Source of the DNA: Thiovibrio sp964588325
GTDB taxonomy: Bacteria; Desulfobacterota; Desulfobulbia; Desulfobulbales; Desulfurivibrionaceae
Assembly: GCA_964588325.1 (NCBI GenBank)
Contig: CAZPOR010000010.1
Coordinates: forward strand, 68,778-132,777
Direction of reading: 5' to 3'
DNA: 64,000 bases
This document shows, piece by piece, positions 43,869 to 52,464 of this stretch. The notes under the pieces are model-generated. The model saw only the letters and a program-made list of their open reading frames with translations, was not told the DNA's origin and made no database searches. The position numbers and the translations under genes were made by a program. Each line of letters opens with the position of its first letter. Position 1 is the stretch's first letter.

Positions 43869-43919
43869 GGCCCAAGCTGGCAGGATGAAAATCATATTGA
43901 CCAAGAGAGGTGGCGCCGC

Positions 43920-46034
43920 ATGAAAGTCTATGACGACAAGCACATCAAGAACATCGTGTTGCTGGGCAGTGTCAAATCCGGCAAGACAACCTTGGCCGAG
44001 ACCATGGTTTTCGAAGCGGGGCTCACCAAACGGCGGGGCACGGTCGAAGACAAAAACACCATCTCCGATTACCACCAGATCGAGCAGGAGCGCGGCAACT
44101 CGGTGTACGCCACCTCCCTGCACACCGAATGGCGGGATTACAAGATCAACATCATCGACACCCCCGGCCTGGACGATTTCGTGGGCGAGATCGTCTCCGC
44201 CCTGCGGGTGGCCGACACCTGCGTCATGCTGATCAACGCCCAGTACGGGGTGGAGGTGGGCACCGAGCTGGTCTGGAACTCGGTGGAACGGTTCGGCAAG
44301 CCCGCGATTTTTGCGATCAACCAGGTGGATCATCCCAAGGCAGCCTTTGACGAGGCGGTGTTCTCCCTGCAGGAACGGTTCGGCAACGCGGCGTTGCTCA
44401 TGCAGTATCCGGTCAACCAGGGCCAGGGCTTCAACGCGATCATCGATCTGCTCAAGATGACCATGTACCGCTTCCCGCCCGAGGGGGGAAAGCCGGAGAA
44501 GCTGCCTATCCCCGAGAGCGAAAAGGAGCGGGCCGACACGCTGCATAACGAGTTGGTGGAAAAGGCGGCGGAAAACGACGAAGGTTTGATGGAGCTCTAT
44601 TTCGACAAGGGCAGCCTGGACGAGGACGAGATGCGCATGGGGCTCAAGATCGGGATGCGCAACCGGTCGCTTTTTCCGATTTTTTGCCTCTCCGCCAAGC
44701 AGAACATGGGCAGCGGCAGGATGATGGGCTTCATCGACAACGTGGCGCCCTCGGCCCACGAGATGCTGCCCGAGCATACCCTGGAAGGCGGGGAGCTGGC
44801 CTGCGATCCGGCCGGGCCCCCGGTGCTCTTTGTCTTCAAGACCTTGGTGGAGCCCTATCTCGGCAAGATCACCTTTTTTAAAGTCTGTTCCGGCGAGGTG
44901 AGCGAGGGGCAGGATCTGGTCAACTATCAGACCGGCGACACCGAACGTCTGGCCCAGCTCTTTATTATGGACGGCAAGGAGCGCAACCAGGTGAAGAAGC
45001 TCTCCGCCGGCGACATCGGCGCGACCTTGAAAATGAAAACCACCGGCACCAACCACACCCTGCACTCCAAGGAAAAGCGGGTGGGGGTGGCGCCCATCGA
45101 ATTTCCCGAGCCGCGCATCCGTTCGGCCATCGTGGCCAAGGAGAAGAAGGACGACGAAAAACTGGGCGAGGCCCTGCGCGACATGCAGACCGAGGACCAG
45201 ACCCTCAAGGCCGAGTTCGCCTCGGAGGTGAAACAGTTGATCCTCTGGGGCCAGGGCGAGTTGCACCTGCAGGTGGCCCGCTGGCGTCTGGAGCATGTCT
45301 ACGGGATCAAGACCGAGTTTACGGAGCCAAAGATTCCCTACCGGGAGACGATCCAGAGGCCGGCCATTGCCATGTACCGCCACAAGAAACAGTCCGGCGG
45401 CTCGGGCCAGTTCGCCGAGGTGCACCTGCGCATCGAGCCCCATGTGGAAGGCGCGCCCGACCCCACCGACCTCAACGTGCGGGGCAAGGAGGAGATCGAC
45501 CTGCCCTGGGGCGGCAAGCTGGTGTTTTACAACTGCATCGTGGGCGGGGTTATCGATGCCAAGTACCTGCCCTCCATCCAGCGCGGGGTCATGGAAAAGA
45601 TGCAGGAAGGCCCCATGACCGGTTCCCATGTGCGGGATGTGCGGGTCATGGTTTTCGACGGCAAGATGCACGCGGTGGATTCCAACGACATTTCCTTTAA
45701 GATCGCCGGGGCCCAGGCCTTCAAGGAGGCATTCCAGCAGGCGGACCCGCTGATCCTCGAACCCATCTACGAGATGGAGATCATGGTGCCGGAAGAGGTG
45801 ATGGGCGAGGTGATGGGCGATCTCCAGACCCGGCGGTCGATCATCGGCGGCATGGAAACCCAGGGGCGCTATCAGGTGATCAAGGCCCTGACCCCGCTGG
45901 CAGAGCAGTACAAGTACACCACCGCGCTGAAATCCATTACCCAGGGGAGGGCCAGTTTCACGCGGCGGTTCAAGGAGTACGCGCCGGTGCCTTTTGAGGT
46001 GCAGAAGAGTCTGGCGGCGCAACACGCGGATTGA
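43920..46034 (+). CDS. Elongation factor G-like GTPase (EF-G paralogue)
   Basis: A 704-aa translational GTPase-like protein. Domain I has P-loop GSVKSGKTTL (usual EF-G: GHVDHGKTTL), G3 DTPGLDDFVGE (usual DTPGHVDF) and G4 NQVD rather than NKMD. The catalytic His after DTPG is replaced by Leu. Domains II-V follow, including GQGELHLQVARWRLEHVYGI and VDSNDISFKIAGAQAFKEA near the C-terminus. Such divergent second EF-Gs occur beside the true fusA and may be stress or recycling factors. ATG 43920 has GAGAGG upstream. No ribosomal genes are near. Confidence 0.88.
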   Translation: MKVYDDKHIKNIVLLGSVKSGKTTLAETMVFEAGLTKRRGTVEDKNTISDYHQIEQERGNSVYATSLHTEWRDYKINIIDTPGLDDFVGEIVSALRVADTCVMLINAQYGVEVGTELVWNSVERFGKPAIFAINQVDHPKAAFDEAVFSLQERFGNAALLMQYPVNQGQGFNAIIDLLKMTMYRFPPEGGKPEKLPIPESEKERADTLHNELVEKAAENDEGLMELYFDKGSLDEDEMRMGLKIGMRNRSLFPIFCLSAKQNMGSGRMMGFIDNVAPSAHEMLPEHTLEGGELACDPAGPPVLFVFKTLVEPYLGKITFFKVCSGEVSEGQDLVNYQTGDTERLAQLFIMDGKERNQVKKLSAGDIGATLKMKTTGTNHTLHSKEKRVGVAPIEFPEPRIRSAIVAKEKKDDEKLGEALRDMQTEDQTLKAEFASEVKQLILWGQGELHLQVARWRLEHVYGIKTEFTEPKIPYRETIQRPAIAMYRHKKQSGGSGQFAEVHLRIEPHVEGAPDPTDLNVRGKEEIDLPWGGKLVFYNCIVGGVIDAKYLPSIQRGVMEKMQEGPMTGSHVRDVRVMVFDGKMHAVDSNDISFKIAGAQAFKEAFQQADPLILEPIYEMEIMVPEEVMGEVMGDLQTRRSIIGGMETQGRYQVIKALTPLAEQYKYTTALKSITQGRASFTRRFKEYAPVPFEVQKSLAAQHAD

Positions 46035-46053
46035 TCGCGCAGAAAGGCCGCAC

Positions 46054-46090
46054 TAAAAAAAGCCGCCGGACGTGCGTCCGACGGCTTTTT
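46054..46090 (+). terminator. Terminator after the EF-G paralogue
   Basis: GCCGCCGGACG and CGTCCGACGGC pair around a 2-base loop with one mismatch, flanked by seven A and five T. It lies 20 bases after the stop codon and may serve both strands. The 308-base gap to the universal stress gene holds nothing else I recognise. Confidence 0.85.
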
Positions 46091-46342
46091 AAGGGGAGGG
46101 GAAGAACATTTGCCTGTGCTGCGCAGGAGCAACTGCGGATGGTGAATACAGGCGGGTATAAAGTGCTTAGTAATTTCACTTAATACTTAATATCTCTATT
46201 TTAGCTTTTCTGCAACTATTTTTTTTTGTGCGTATTTCTGAGGGGTTGTCTGTCGGAATGCGTACGCGTGGTGCGGGGAGTTGCTGGTGCCGTGGCGTTA
46301 TCCGAGAAGGACAACGCTACGGCGGGCCGAAGAAAAGGCGGG

Positions 46343-47191
46343 TTATTTGGTGATCAGCACGGAACAGGGCGAGGAAGCGATCAGATCGGCGCACACGCTG
46401 CCCATCAGCAACCGTTGCAAGCCCGTTCTGCCATGGGAACCCATGATAATCACATCGACTTTTTTCTCCCGTGCCTTGCGCACGATCATGTCACAGGGCG
46501 ATCCGATTTCGGCCACGGTTTCGATGGTGATTTTTTTGTTTTCTGCCTGTATCCGGGTTTTGATGCGCTGGACGCGTTGTTTGGCCTCGTCAAGCTCTGC
46601 GGCGTTGGCCGCTGCCGACACGACACAGATGTATTTCAGGTAGTCGCAGCGCGACACCATGTTGATGGCTTCTTTTTCCGCATTTTCGCTGAACGATGAA
46701 CCATCGGTGGCAAGCAGGACGCCATCGCCTTCAATAACAAAATCCTTGGGAACAATGAGAGTTTTGCAGGGCACCATGGAGGCGACCTTTTCCGTCACCA
46801 CTCCCATCAGGATTTTCTTGATGCCCCGTCTCCCCCTCCGCCCTGTTATGACGATGTCTATGTTTCTTGTCAGGACCTCCTCGTTGATAACTTCCACCGG
46901 GTCGTCCGAGTGGCGGATCACGATTTCCGCCTTGATTTCTTCGTTTGTTGCCATCCGGTGGATCTTTTCAAGGTGGTCTCTGGCCGATTCTTCCATCTCC
47001 CGTGCGGTTTCATGGCCGATGGTGGAAAATTCCGGATTGGCCTCAATGACATGCAGGATTGTCAAAGCCGCCCCGCAGGCCTGGGCAAAGAAAATAGCCT
47101 CCTGCTCGGCGCCTTCGCTGAACGCGGAGCAATCGGTGGCGAGAAGAATCCTTTCGACAAAAGATACCATTTGTGTCTGCGCGGTTTCCAT
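46343..47191 (-). CDS. Tandem universal stress protein (two UspA domains)
   Basis: A 282-aa cytosolic protein with two UspA folds. The first begins ERILLATDCSAFSEGAEQEAIFFAQ and ends GRRGRRGIKKILMGVVTEKVASMVPCKTLIVP. The second begins GVLLATDGSSFSENAEKEAI and ends MGSHGRTGLQRLLMGSVCADLIASSPCSVLITK. Both keep the G-2x-G-9x-G(S/T) ATP-binding pattern. It is the last gene of the sigma54-type operon, 129 bases after the Fe-S subunit, so it may protect or regulate the cell when that operon is induced. A shared transcript is inferred, not shown. Confidence 0.92.
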   Translation of the reverse strand: METAQTQMVSFVERILLATDCSAFSEGAEQEAIFFAQACGAALTILHVIEANPEFSTIGHETAREMEESARDHLEKIHRMATNEEIKAEIVIRHSDDPVEVINEEVLTRNIDIVITGRRGRRGIKKILMGVVTEKVASMVPCKTLIVPKDFVIEGDGVLLATDGSSFSENAEKEAINMVSRCDYLKYICVVSAAANAAELDEAKQRVQRIKTRIQAENKKITIETVAEIGSPCDMIVRKAREKKVDVIIMGSHGRTGLQRLLMGSVCADLIASSPCSVLITK

Positions 47192-47320
47192 AGTTGTCCG
47201 TCTCCTTTGTGTCCGTCTTGTTGATGGGTTGGAAGGCCATACGCGTGGCGGGCTTGAACGGAAACCTCTCGCACGGGGCGCTTGCCGTGGAGGGAAGCGC
47301 CCTGTGGTTTCATGGGTTGC

Positions 47321-47773
47321 TTAGATCTCTTTCATAGTCACCAGTTTTAAGGCGTGGGTGGTGCATTTGGTTACACAGGCGGGTTGCAGCCCCGCATCCA
47401 AACGGTCCATGCAGTAATCGCATTTCACCGCTTTGTTTGTTTCCGGGTTATGCTGAGGGATGCCCCAGGGGCAGGCGCCGGCGCAGGCCATGCAGCCGAT
47501 GCATTTGGGCGCATCCACATAGACGATGCCGTCTGCCCGTTTTTTCATCGCCCCGGTGGGGCAGATGGTGACGCAGAACGGATCCTCGCAGTGGTAGCAG
47601 GAGCGGAATTTGAACTCGGTTTTCGGGACTCCCCGGACCGATTTGAGCGGTTCATGGCTTATTTCGCAGAGAATCGGCCCCACCGGCAGGTTCTTGTTGG
47701 CCTTGCAATGGACCACGCAGCCGTGACAGCCTATGCACCGTTTGCTGTTGAGATACAGGGTGTAGGTGTTCAT
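47321..47773 (-). CDS. 4Fe-4S ferredoxin-type subunit of the molybdoenzyme
   Basis: A 150-aa electron-transfer subunit of the DmsB/PhsB/PsrB type. Four Cys clusters are visible: CIGCHGCVVHCKANK, CYHCEDPFCVTICPTGA, CIGCMACAGACPWG and CDYCMDRLDAGLQPACVTKC, enough for four [4Fe-4S] clusters. There is no signal peptide, so it is cytoplasmic or travels with its partner. Its ATG overlaps the stop of the catalytic gene as ATGA. GGAAGGTGG precedes it. It would pass electrons between the molybdoenzyme and an unidentified partner. Confidence 0.93.
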   Translation of the reverse strand: MNTYTLYLNSKRCIGCHGCVVHCKANKNLPVGPILCEISHEPLKSVRGVPKTEFKFRSCYHCEDPFCVTICPTGAMKKRADGIVYVDAPKCIGCMACAGACPWGIPQHNPETNKAVKCDYCMDRLDAGLQPACVTKCTTHALKLVTMKEI

Positions 47774-49884
47774 AGTTCCACCTTCCGTTGATGGTTTTTC
47801 GAGCTTTTCCGTACGGTGACAAAGGTCTCGCAGAGGTTGAGGCCGCCGCCCACCGGGTCCATGTTCTGCAACTGACCCTTCATGAGCTTCTGGTCGCTCA
47901 TGCCCGCATGGTAGGCCCTGGTTTGCAAGGGGATCTGGCGCCCGAAACCGTGCACGGTGTAAACTGCCTCGGGGTGGATGAAATCGGTCAGCTTGGCGGT
48001 GATCACGCTGGTGACATCCCCGGAAATGACATCGACGAAATCCCCTTCGGCAACCCCCATCTTGCCGGCCTCTCTGGTGTTGATCCACAGGGTGTTCTCC
48101 GGCATCATCTCATTGAGCAGCGGGTTGTTGACCGTGTGGCTGTGGGCATGCAGCGGCGAACGGCCGAACACCAGGCGATACTGGCCCTTCGGCGGCTTGG
48201 CCGGGCTCTCGTAGGGCTTCCAGGAAGGGAAACCCCATTCGCTGAGCTTCTGGCTGATGATTTCGACCTTGCCCGAGGGGGTCTTGAACTTGCCTTCCAG
48301 CTTGTCCCGGTCGTACAGCACCGGTTTGTCGGCGTATTCGACAAACCCTTTTTTCTCGAAGTCGGCGAGGGTGAAGCCGGTGGGTTCCAGTTGCCACTCC
48401 CATAATTCGCGCACGGTGTTGAAGGGGAAATACTGGTCAAGTCCGAGCCGGGTGGCCAGTCCTTTGATGATGGTGCAGAGACAGAGGGTGTCGGCCTGGG
48501 GGTCGATGGCCTTGTTGCGCATGATCATTCTGGGTTTCATCCCCTTTTGCAGGGCGATCATGCTGTCGCGCTCAAGATAGGTGGACTCGGGCAGGATCAC
48601 GTCGGCATACCAGCCGAACTCGCTGTAATGGGTGTCGATGGACACGATGAGGTCGCAGTTGTCCAGCGCCTCCTTCTGTGCCTGCGGGTCGGGGAAGCAG
48701 GCAAAGGGGTCGTGGCGGACGCAGATGATCCCCTTGATCGGATACGGTTGCGCCGTGGCCATGGCCTTGTAGAAAAGATGGAACAGCCCCGGGCCTTTCT
48801 CGAACTGTTTGTACACGTCTCCCACCCCGTCGGCCCGTTTGGCGGTGGGTTTGGGCGAGAGCTCGGTGAGGCTGCGCGGCCCTTTGCCGCCGCAGTCGCC
48901 GGCGCCCTTGGCAAAGATAAGCCCGCCCTCGACCTCGATGTTGCCCATCAGGGCGTTGAGGCAGTTCAAAGCGCGGCTTGCGTAGAAGGAGTCGTTGTAG
49001 CGGGAGAGCATCCAGCCCGGATGGAAGACGACCTTGGGCCGGTCGGCAATGAGCTGGCCGACGAGTTCGTGGATGTCCTTGGCTTTGATCCCGCATTCCT
49101 TGGCCGCCCATTCGGCGGAGTAGTTTTCCACGAAATAGGCCAGTTCGTCAAAGCCTGTGGTGTAGCGCTCCACGAACTCCGCGTCATACCCCTCGGCCTT
49201 GATGATCTCATGGATCAGGGCCAGGGCCAGGGCGTAATCTGTGCCGGGCCGCACCTGGAAAAAATTGGTGGCCTTGATCCCGGTCAGGGTCTGGCGGACG
49301 TCCACATAGGTGAGCCTGCCGCCTTTGTCCAGCATGTCCATGACCTGGTTGACCTCGGCGGGCCTGAGCGAGGCGAGGATGTTGCGGCCGAACAGCACCA
49401 GATGCTTGGCGTTTTTGATGTCGTAGATGAACCCCTTGCGGCCCAAGCCGAAGAGCGAGATGCTGGCGTGGTGCACATTCCGGCCGCAGGCGCTGTCGTG
49501 GTTGCTGTAGTTGGGCGAACCCAGGGCATGGGTAAAGGCCTTGACCAGGTCTTGAAACGGGCCGCCCCTGGAGCTGGCCATGATCGCCTCCGGTCCATGG
49601 CGGTCGATGATGGTTTTCAGCTTGTCCGCGATGTAGTCGAGGGCGAACTCCCAGCTCACCGCCTCCCAGCGTCCTGCTCCCCGGCCGCCGCGTCTGATCA
49701 GCGGCTGCTGGGGGCGTTCCTTGTCGGCCACCAGGGAAGGACCCGCCGATCCCTTGGCGCACAGAGCGCCTTTCAGGATGTGCTGGTTGCCTTCGAGCCA
49801 GGTCACGGTGTTGTCTTCGACCTCGACCCGGATGGGGCAGCGAACGGTACACATGCCGCACATGCTCCAGACTGATTTCTTCAT
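47770..49884 (-). CDS. Molybdopterin oxidoreductase, thiosulfate/polysulfide reductase-like
   Basis: A 704-aa DMSO-reductase superfamily catalytic subunit. The N-terminal CGMCTVRCPIRVEV with a fourth Cys in LCAKGSAG binds [4Fe-4S]. The molybdenum ligand is probably the Cys in NHDSACGRN. LHAHSHTVNNPLL and MGVAEGDFVDVISGD lie in the C-terminal cofactor-binding domain. The overall form is closest to PhsA/PsrA. No Tat signal is visible at ATG 49884, and no NrfD/PsrC membrane anchor is encoded here, so it is probably cytoplasmic. The substrate could be thiosulfate, polysulfide, sulfite-derived or another oxyanion. MGD synthesis genes occur elsewhere in the window. Confidence 0.9.
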   Translation of the reverse strand: MKKSVWSMCGMCTVRCPIRVEVEDNTVTWLEGNQHILKGALCAKGSAGPSLVADKERPQQPLIRRGGRGAGRWEAVSWEFALDYIADKLKTIIDRHGPEAIMASSRGGPFQDLVKAFTHALGSPNYSNHDSACGRNVHHASISLFGLGRKGFIYDIKNAKHLVLFGRNILASLRPAEVNQVMDMLDKGGRLTYVDVRQTLTGIKATNFFQVRPGTDYALALALIHEIIKAEGYDAEFVERYTTGFDELAYFVENYSAEWAAKECGIKAKDIHELVGQLIADRPKVVFHPGWMLSRYNDSFYASRALNCLNALMGNIEVEGGLIFAKGAGDCGGKGPRSLTELSPKPTAKRADGVGDVYKQFEKGPGLFHLFYKAMATAQPYPIKGIICVRHDPFACFPDPQAQKEALDNCDLIVSIDTHYSEFGWYADVILPESTYLERDSMIALQKGMKPRMIMRNKAIDPQADTLCLCTIIKGLATRLGLDQYFPFNTVRELWEWQLEPTGFTLADFEKKGFVEYADKPVLYDRDKLEGKFKTPSGKVEIISQKLSEWGFPSWKPYESPAKPPKGQYRLVFGRSPLHAHSHTVNNPLLNEMMPENTLWINTREAGKMGVAEGDFVDVISGDVTSVITAKLTDFIHPEAVYTVHGFGRQIPLQTRAYHAGMSDQKLMKGQLQNMDPVGGGLNLCETFVTVRKSSKNHQRKVEL

Positions 49885-49922
49885 GATTACGACTCCTGTT
49901 TCTGTGGCTTGCCGTTCGCGGC

Positions 49923-50282
49923 TCAATTGGCCAGCGCGGCGGAGACCTTCTGTTCCAGTTCGCTTTTATCCACGGGCTTTACGCAGTAATCCGCCGCGCC
50001 AAGGCGCAGGGCCTGGCGGGCTGTTTCAATGGTCGGATATCCGGTGAGCATGATGACTCGGATCATCGGGTCCGCGCGCTTGAGCTCTTCCAGCACACTG
50101 ATCCCGTTGGTTTTTTTCAGATTGATGTCCAGGATGGCCAGATCCACATGGTTTTTCCTGGCATACTGCACAGCTTCCCGTTCCTCGGTGAAAATCTCCA
50201 CCTGGTGCCCTTTTTTGGTTAGAATTCGCTGGGTCAGTACGGCGGCATCCAGGACATCATCCAAGACGAAAATGTGAGCCAT
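49923..50282 (-). CDS. Stand-alone receiver (response regulator) protein A
   Basis: A 119-aa single-domain receiver. IFVLDDVLDAAVL holds the acidic pair, LAILDINLKKTNG the phospho-acceptor Asp, MLTGY the Thr and CVKPVD the Lys. There is no output domain. It is a clear paralogue of the receiver at 56147-56527: both share LDDVLDA, the LAILD core and a Cys before the KP motif. Placed inside the structural operon between the transporter halves and the molybdoenzyme, it probably acts as phosphate sink or protein-protein switch. Confidence 0.92.
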   Translation of the reverse strand: MAHIFVLDDVLDAAVLTQRILTKKGHQVEIFTEEREAVQYARKNHVDLAILDINLKKTNGISVLEELKRADPMIRVIMLTGYPTIETARQALRLGAADYCVKPVDKSELEQKVSAALAN

Positions 50283-50408
50283 ACTGTCCCCTCTTTTTGG
50301 ATCGTAGAGTGGTTGGCCCAAGGTGTATCCCCAGGCCGGAGCCAGGTCCGGCCCCACGGCGAGTAAGGGAGGAGTGCGCCGCGGAACCGGACCTGGACGG
50401 ATGGTTTT

Positions 50409-50798
50409 TTAATAAACGCCCAGCAGGTTCAGGGCGAGCAGCAACAAGCCGGCGCAAGCAACGCGTTTCACCACCTGCGGGCTGACCCGTTTGGCGATCT
50501 GCGGTCCGAGGTAGCCGCCCAGCAGGGCCGCCGGAAACATGGCCAGAAAGAGCAGCAGGTCGAAATTGCCGAACTGCATGTGCCGGACAGTGCCCATGGC
50601 CGTGTTGAAAAAGATGGCCAAGAGCGAGCTGCCGACCACGATATACATGGGCAGCCCCAGAGCGACGGTCATCAGCGGCACCATGAAGGGCCCGCCGCCG
50701 AAACCGAACATCGAGGACATAATGGCGATGAGAAAGCCGCCGAGGCAGCCGACCCACATGTTGACTTCAAATTCATGACCCCAGAAATCTACTTTCAT
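50409..50798 (-). CDS. TauE/SafE-type half-transporter (C-terminal half)
   Basis: A 129-aa membrane protein with four hydrophobic segments, half the size of a full TauE/SafE exporter. LGGFLIAIMSSMFGFGGGPFMVPLM is the diagnostic Gly-rich motif, followed by YIVVGSSLLAIFFNTAMGTVRH. It should pair with the protein encoded 21 bases upstream to form a complete sulfite/organosulfonate-type exporter. AGGAGGAATC precedes ATG 50798. A full-length single-gene TauE would be about 250 aa. Confidence 0.88.
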   Translation of the reverse strand: MKVDFWGHEFEVNMWVGCLGGFLIAIMSSMFGFGGGPFMVPLMTVALGLPMYIVVGSSLLAIFFNTAMGTVRHMQFGNFDLLLFLAMFPAALLGGYLGPQIAKRVSPQVVKRVACAGLLLLALNLLGVY

Positions 50799-50819
50799 AA
50801 CGGATTCCTCCTGATGGTA

Positions 50820-52064
50820 TTATTGGTTGCCCTTGGCCGCTGCTTCTTCCGCCCGTTTCTTGAACTCCTTCAGGATGGCCTGCTCCTTCTTGTTCTTCTC
50901 AAGATAGCCGGGGGTGGTCTGCCAGAACATCAAGCCGGCCAAGACGATCAGTATCCAGCCGAAAGCGAACTTGAACTGGTCCAGGGTGATCATCTCGGTG
51001 AGTTTGGGGCCGATGAAACCGCCCACCAGCATGGCGCAGCCGATGCCGATGCCGAGCTTCCAGTTGATGAATTTGATCTTTGAGTAGTTGTAGATGCCGG
51101 AGCCCTGGGAAAAGAGCACGGTGGGCATGACCGTGCCTGCCACGATGGTGTGGGGCAGGGGGAAGAGCGACACCAGGATGGGGTTGAGGATAAAGCCGCC
51201 GCCCGCGCCCATGAGCACGCCGAAGATGGAGATGGCCAGGCAGAGGACAAAGGGGTAGACGAGGTTGATGCTGGTGCCTGCGGAAGCCAGGTACACGGTG
51301 GGGAAGGATACGCTGTTTTCGAAGGTGGCGGGTTCGCTCTTGACCTTCTTGACCGTTTCCTTGTCCCCATCCTTGGTGCGTTCGGTTACAGCGGTGACGA
51401 TGACGTTGTACTTGCCCGGGGCTTGTCCTGCCGGCAGCTTGATCTTGGCGGTATAGGCGCCGCTGGGCTGGGCCTCGACATTGGCTCCCAGCAGTTTGCC
51501 GACACCGCGGAAGCGGCCCTTCACCAGCTTCATGGACTCACTCTTGGTCGCTTTTTCGTCCATGGCGTCCAGCAGTTTGCCGCGGGAACCGATGATGCTG
51601 GCCATGATGGTGGCCTGGTAACTGTCAATCATGATCTTGGCCGGCGCGCTGTAGGCGGCGTCCGCGCCGGTTTTCTTCAGCACCTCGGAATATTTCCAGT
51701 CTTTGCCCGCAGCCTTGGCCTTGTCCAGCTCAGGTTGCATGTCCTTGGGCATGAGAATTTTGTAGAAGGCGGGCATCTCGTGGGTCAGGTAAAATTTGTA
51801 GGGGATCTTGCCGGTCTTCGGATCTTTCTTGCCGTCGAAGCGGTTGGCCCGTACCTTCTTGTCCGCGGCATAGACCTCGACATACACCTGGGCGCCCGCC
51901 GGGGCCTGGCCGCTGACGGTGATCTCGCCGCCGTTGGCAAGCGAAGTCTTATCGAGCGTTATGGTTGGGGCAGAGGCCGTTTCCTGGGCCTGTGCCTGCG
52001 GGATGATGGGCAAAACCATCATCGCCAGGGCGAGTAACGGCAATACACTGAACTTGACTTTCAT
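50820..52064 (-). CDS. TauE/SafE-type half-transporter with large exported N-terminal domain
   Basis: A 414-aa protein. Residues 1-26 form a signal peptide (LALAMMVLPIIPQAQAQ). Residues about 30-270 form a periplasmic region: a beta-rich domain with TLDKTSLANGGEITVSGQAPAGAQVYVEVYAADK, a helical insert and then another beta-rich domain ending in FPTVYLASAG. Residues about 280-390 contain four transmembrane segments with ISIFGVLMGAGGGFILNPILV, the first-half TauE/SafE motif. A charged, Lys-rich cytoplasmic tail follows. It is the first gene after the sigma54 promoter; AGGAGGTGG precedes ATG 52064. The exported domain may bind substrate or a partner. Confidence 0.88.
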   Translation of the reverse strand: MKVKFSVLPLLALAMMVLPIIPQAQAQETASAPTITLDKTSLANGGEITVSGQAPAGAQVYVEVYAADKKVRANRFDGKKDPKTGKIPYKFYLTHEMPAFYKILMPKDMQPELDKAKAAGKDWKYSEVLKKTGADAAYSAPAKIMIDSYQATIMASIIGSRGKLLDAMDEKATKSESMKLVKGRFRGVGKLLGANVEAQPSGAYTAKIKLPAGQAPGKYNVIVTAVTERTKDGDKETVKKVKSEPATFENSVSFPTVYLASAGTSINLVYPFVLCLAISIFGVLMGAGGGFILNPILVSLFPLPHTIVAGTVMPTVLFSQGSGIYNYSKIKFINWKLGIGIGCAMLVGGFIGPKLTEMITLDQFKFAFGWILIVLAGLMFWQTTPGYLEKNKKEQAILKEFKKRAEEAAAKGNQ

Positions 52065-52262
52065 ACCATCCACCTCCTGTCTGAGATAAAATGTCTTAAA
52101 AGACGGCTTGTTCCCTAAGTCCCCCCTCTTGTGCCGTTGCACCTCCTTTGTCTTGTTCACAGGTTGAGAGGCGCGAACGGTTGTTGGGCCGGAACGGTCG
52201 CGCCTGATGTGTAGTGGGCGATGTCGGGGAGGGTTGCAGATCTCTCCCCTTCATTGTGCCAA

Positions 52263-52280
52263 AGCAATAATGGTGCCAAT
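52263..52280 (-). promoter_or_regulatory. Near-consensus sigma54 (-24/-12) promoter
   Basis: On the minus strand the site reads TTGGCACCATTATTGCT, i.e. TGGCAC, five bases, TTGCT, with GG and GC correctly 10 bases apart. The consensus is TGGCACG-N4-TTGCW. It lies about 200 bases before the TauE-like gene and about 185 bases after the sigma54 regulator's stop, in line with control by that regulator. The 400-base gap also contains the hairpin at 52391-52439 and no gene. Confidence 0.8.
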
Positions 52281-52390
52281 TCGCGAAAGCCGTAGGTGGT
52301 TGTTTGTATCTATCTGATTGTGCGTTTATATTGCTGTTTTGCGGCGAACGGGGCAGGCCGGGAAATGGCCGGAAAACGGACTGGAAAGCG

Positions 52391-52439
52391 CCGCAAAAAA
52401 TATGCGCCGCCTCTTTTTTGTGGCGCATATTTTTTGCGG
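52391..52439 (-). terminator. 18-bp perfect hairpin after the sigma54 regulator gene
   Basis: Arms CCGCAAAAAATATGCGCC (52391-52408) and GGCGCATATTTTTTGCGG (52422-52439) pair perfectly around a 13-base loop. It lies 25 bases after the regulator's stop codon. The T run is inside the stem rather than after it, so it may act as a terminator, an mRNA-stabilising hairpin or an activator-linked structure. Confidence 0.65.
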
Positions 52440-52464
52440 GAGGGTGGAGGGTATTGCTGGAGAG

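Noticed and set aside
43728..46025. Open frame of about 765 codons opposite the EF-G paralogue
   Set aside because: Shadow of a clearly recognised gene, with no domain, signal peptide or start site.
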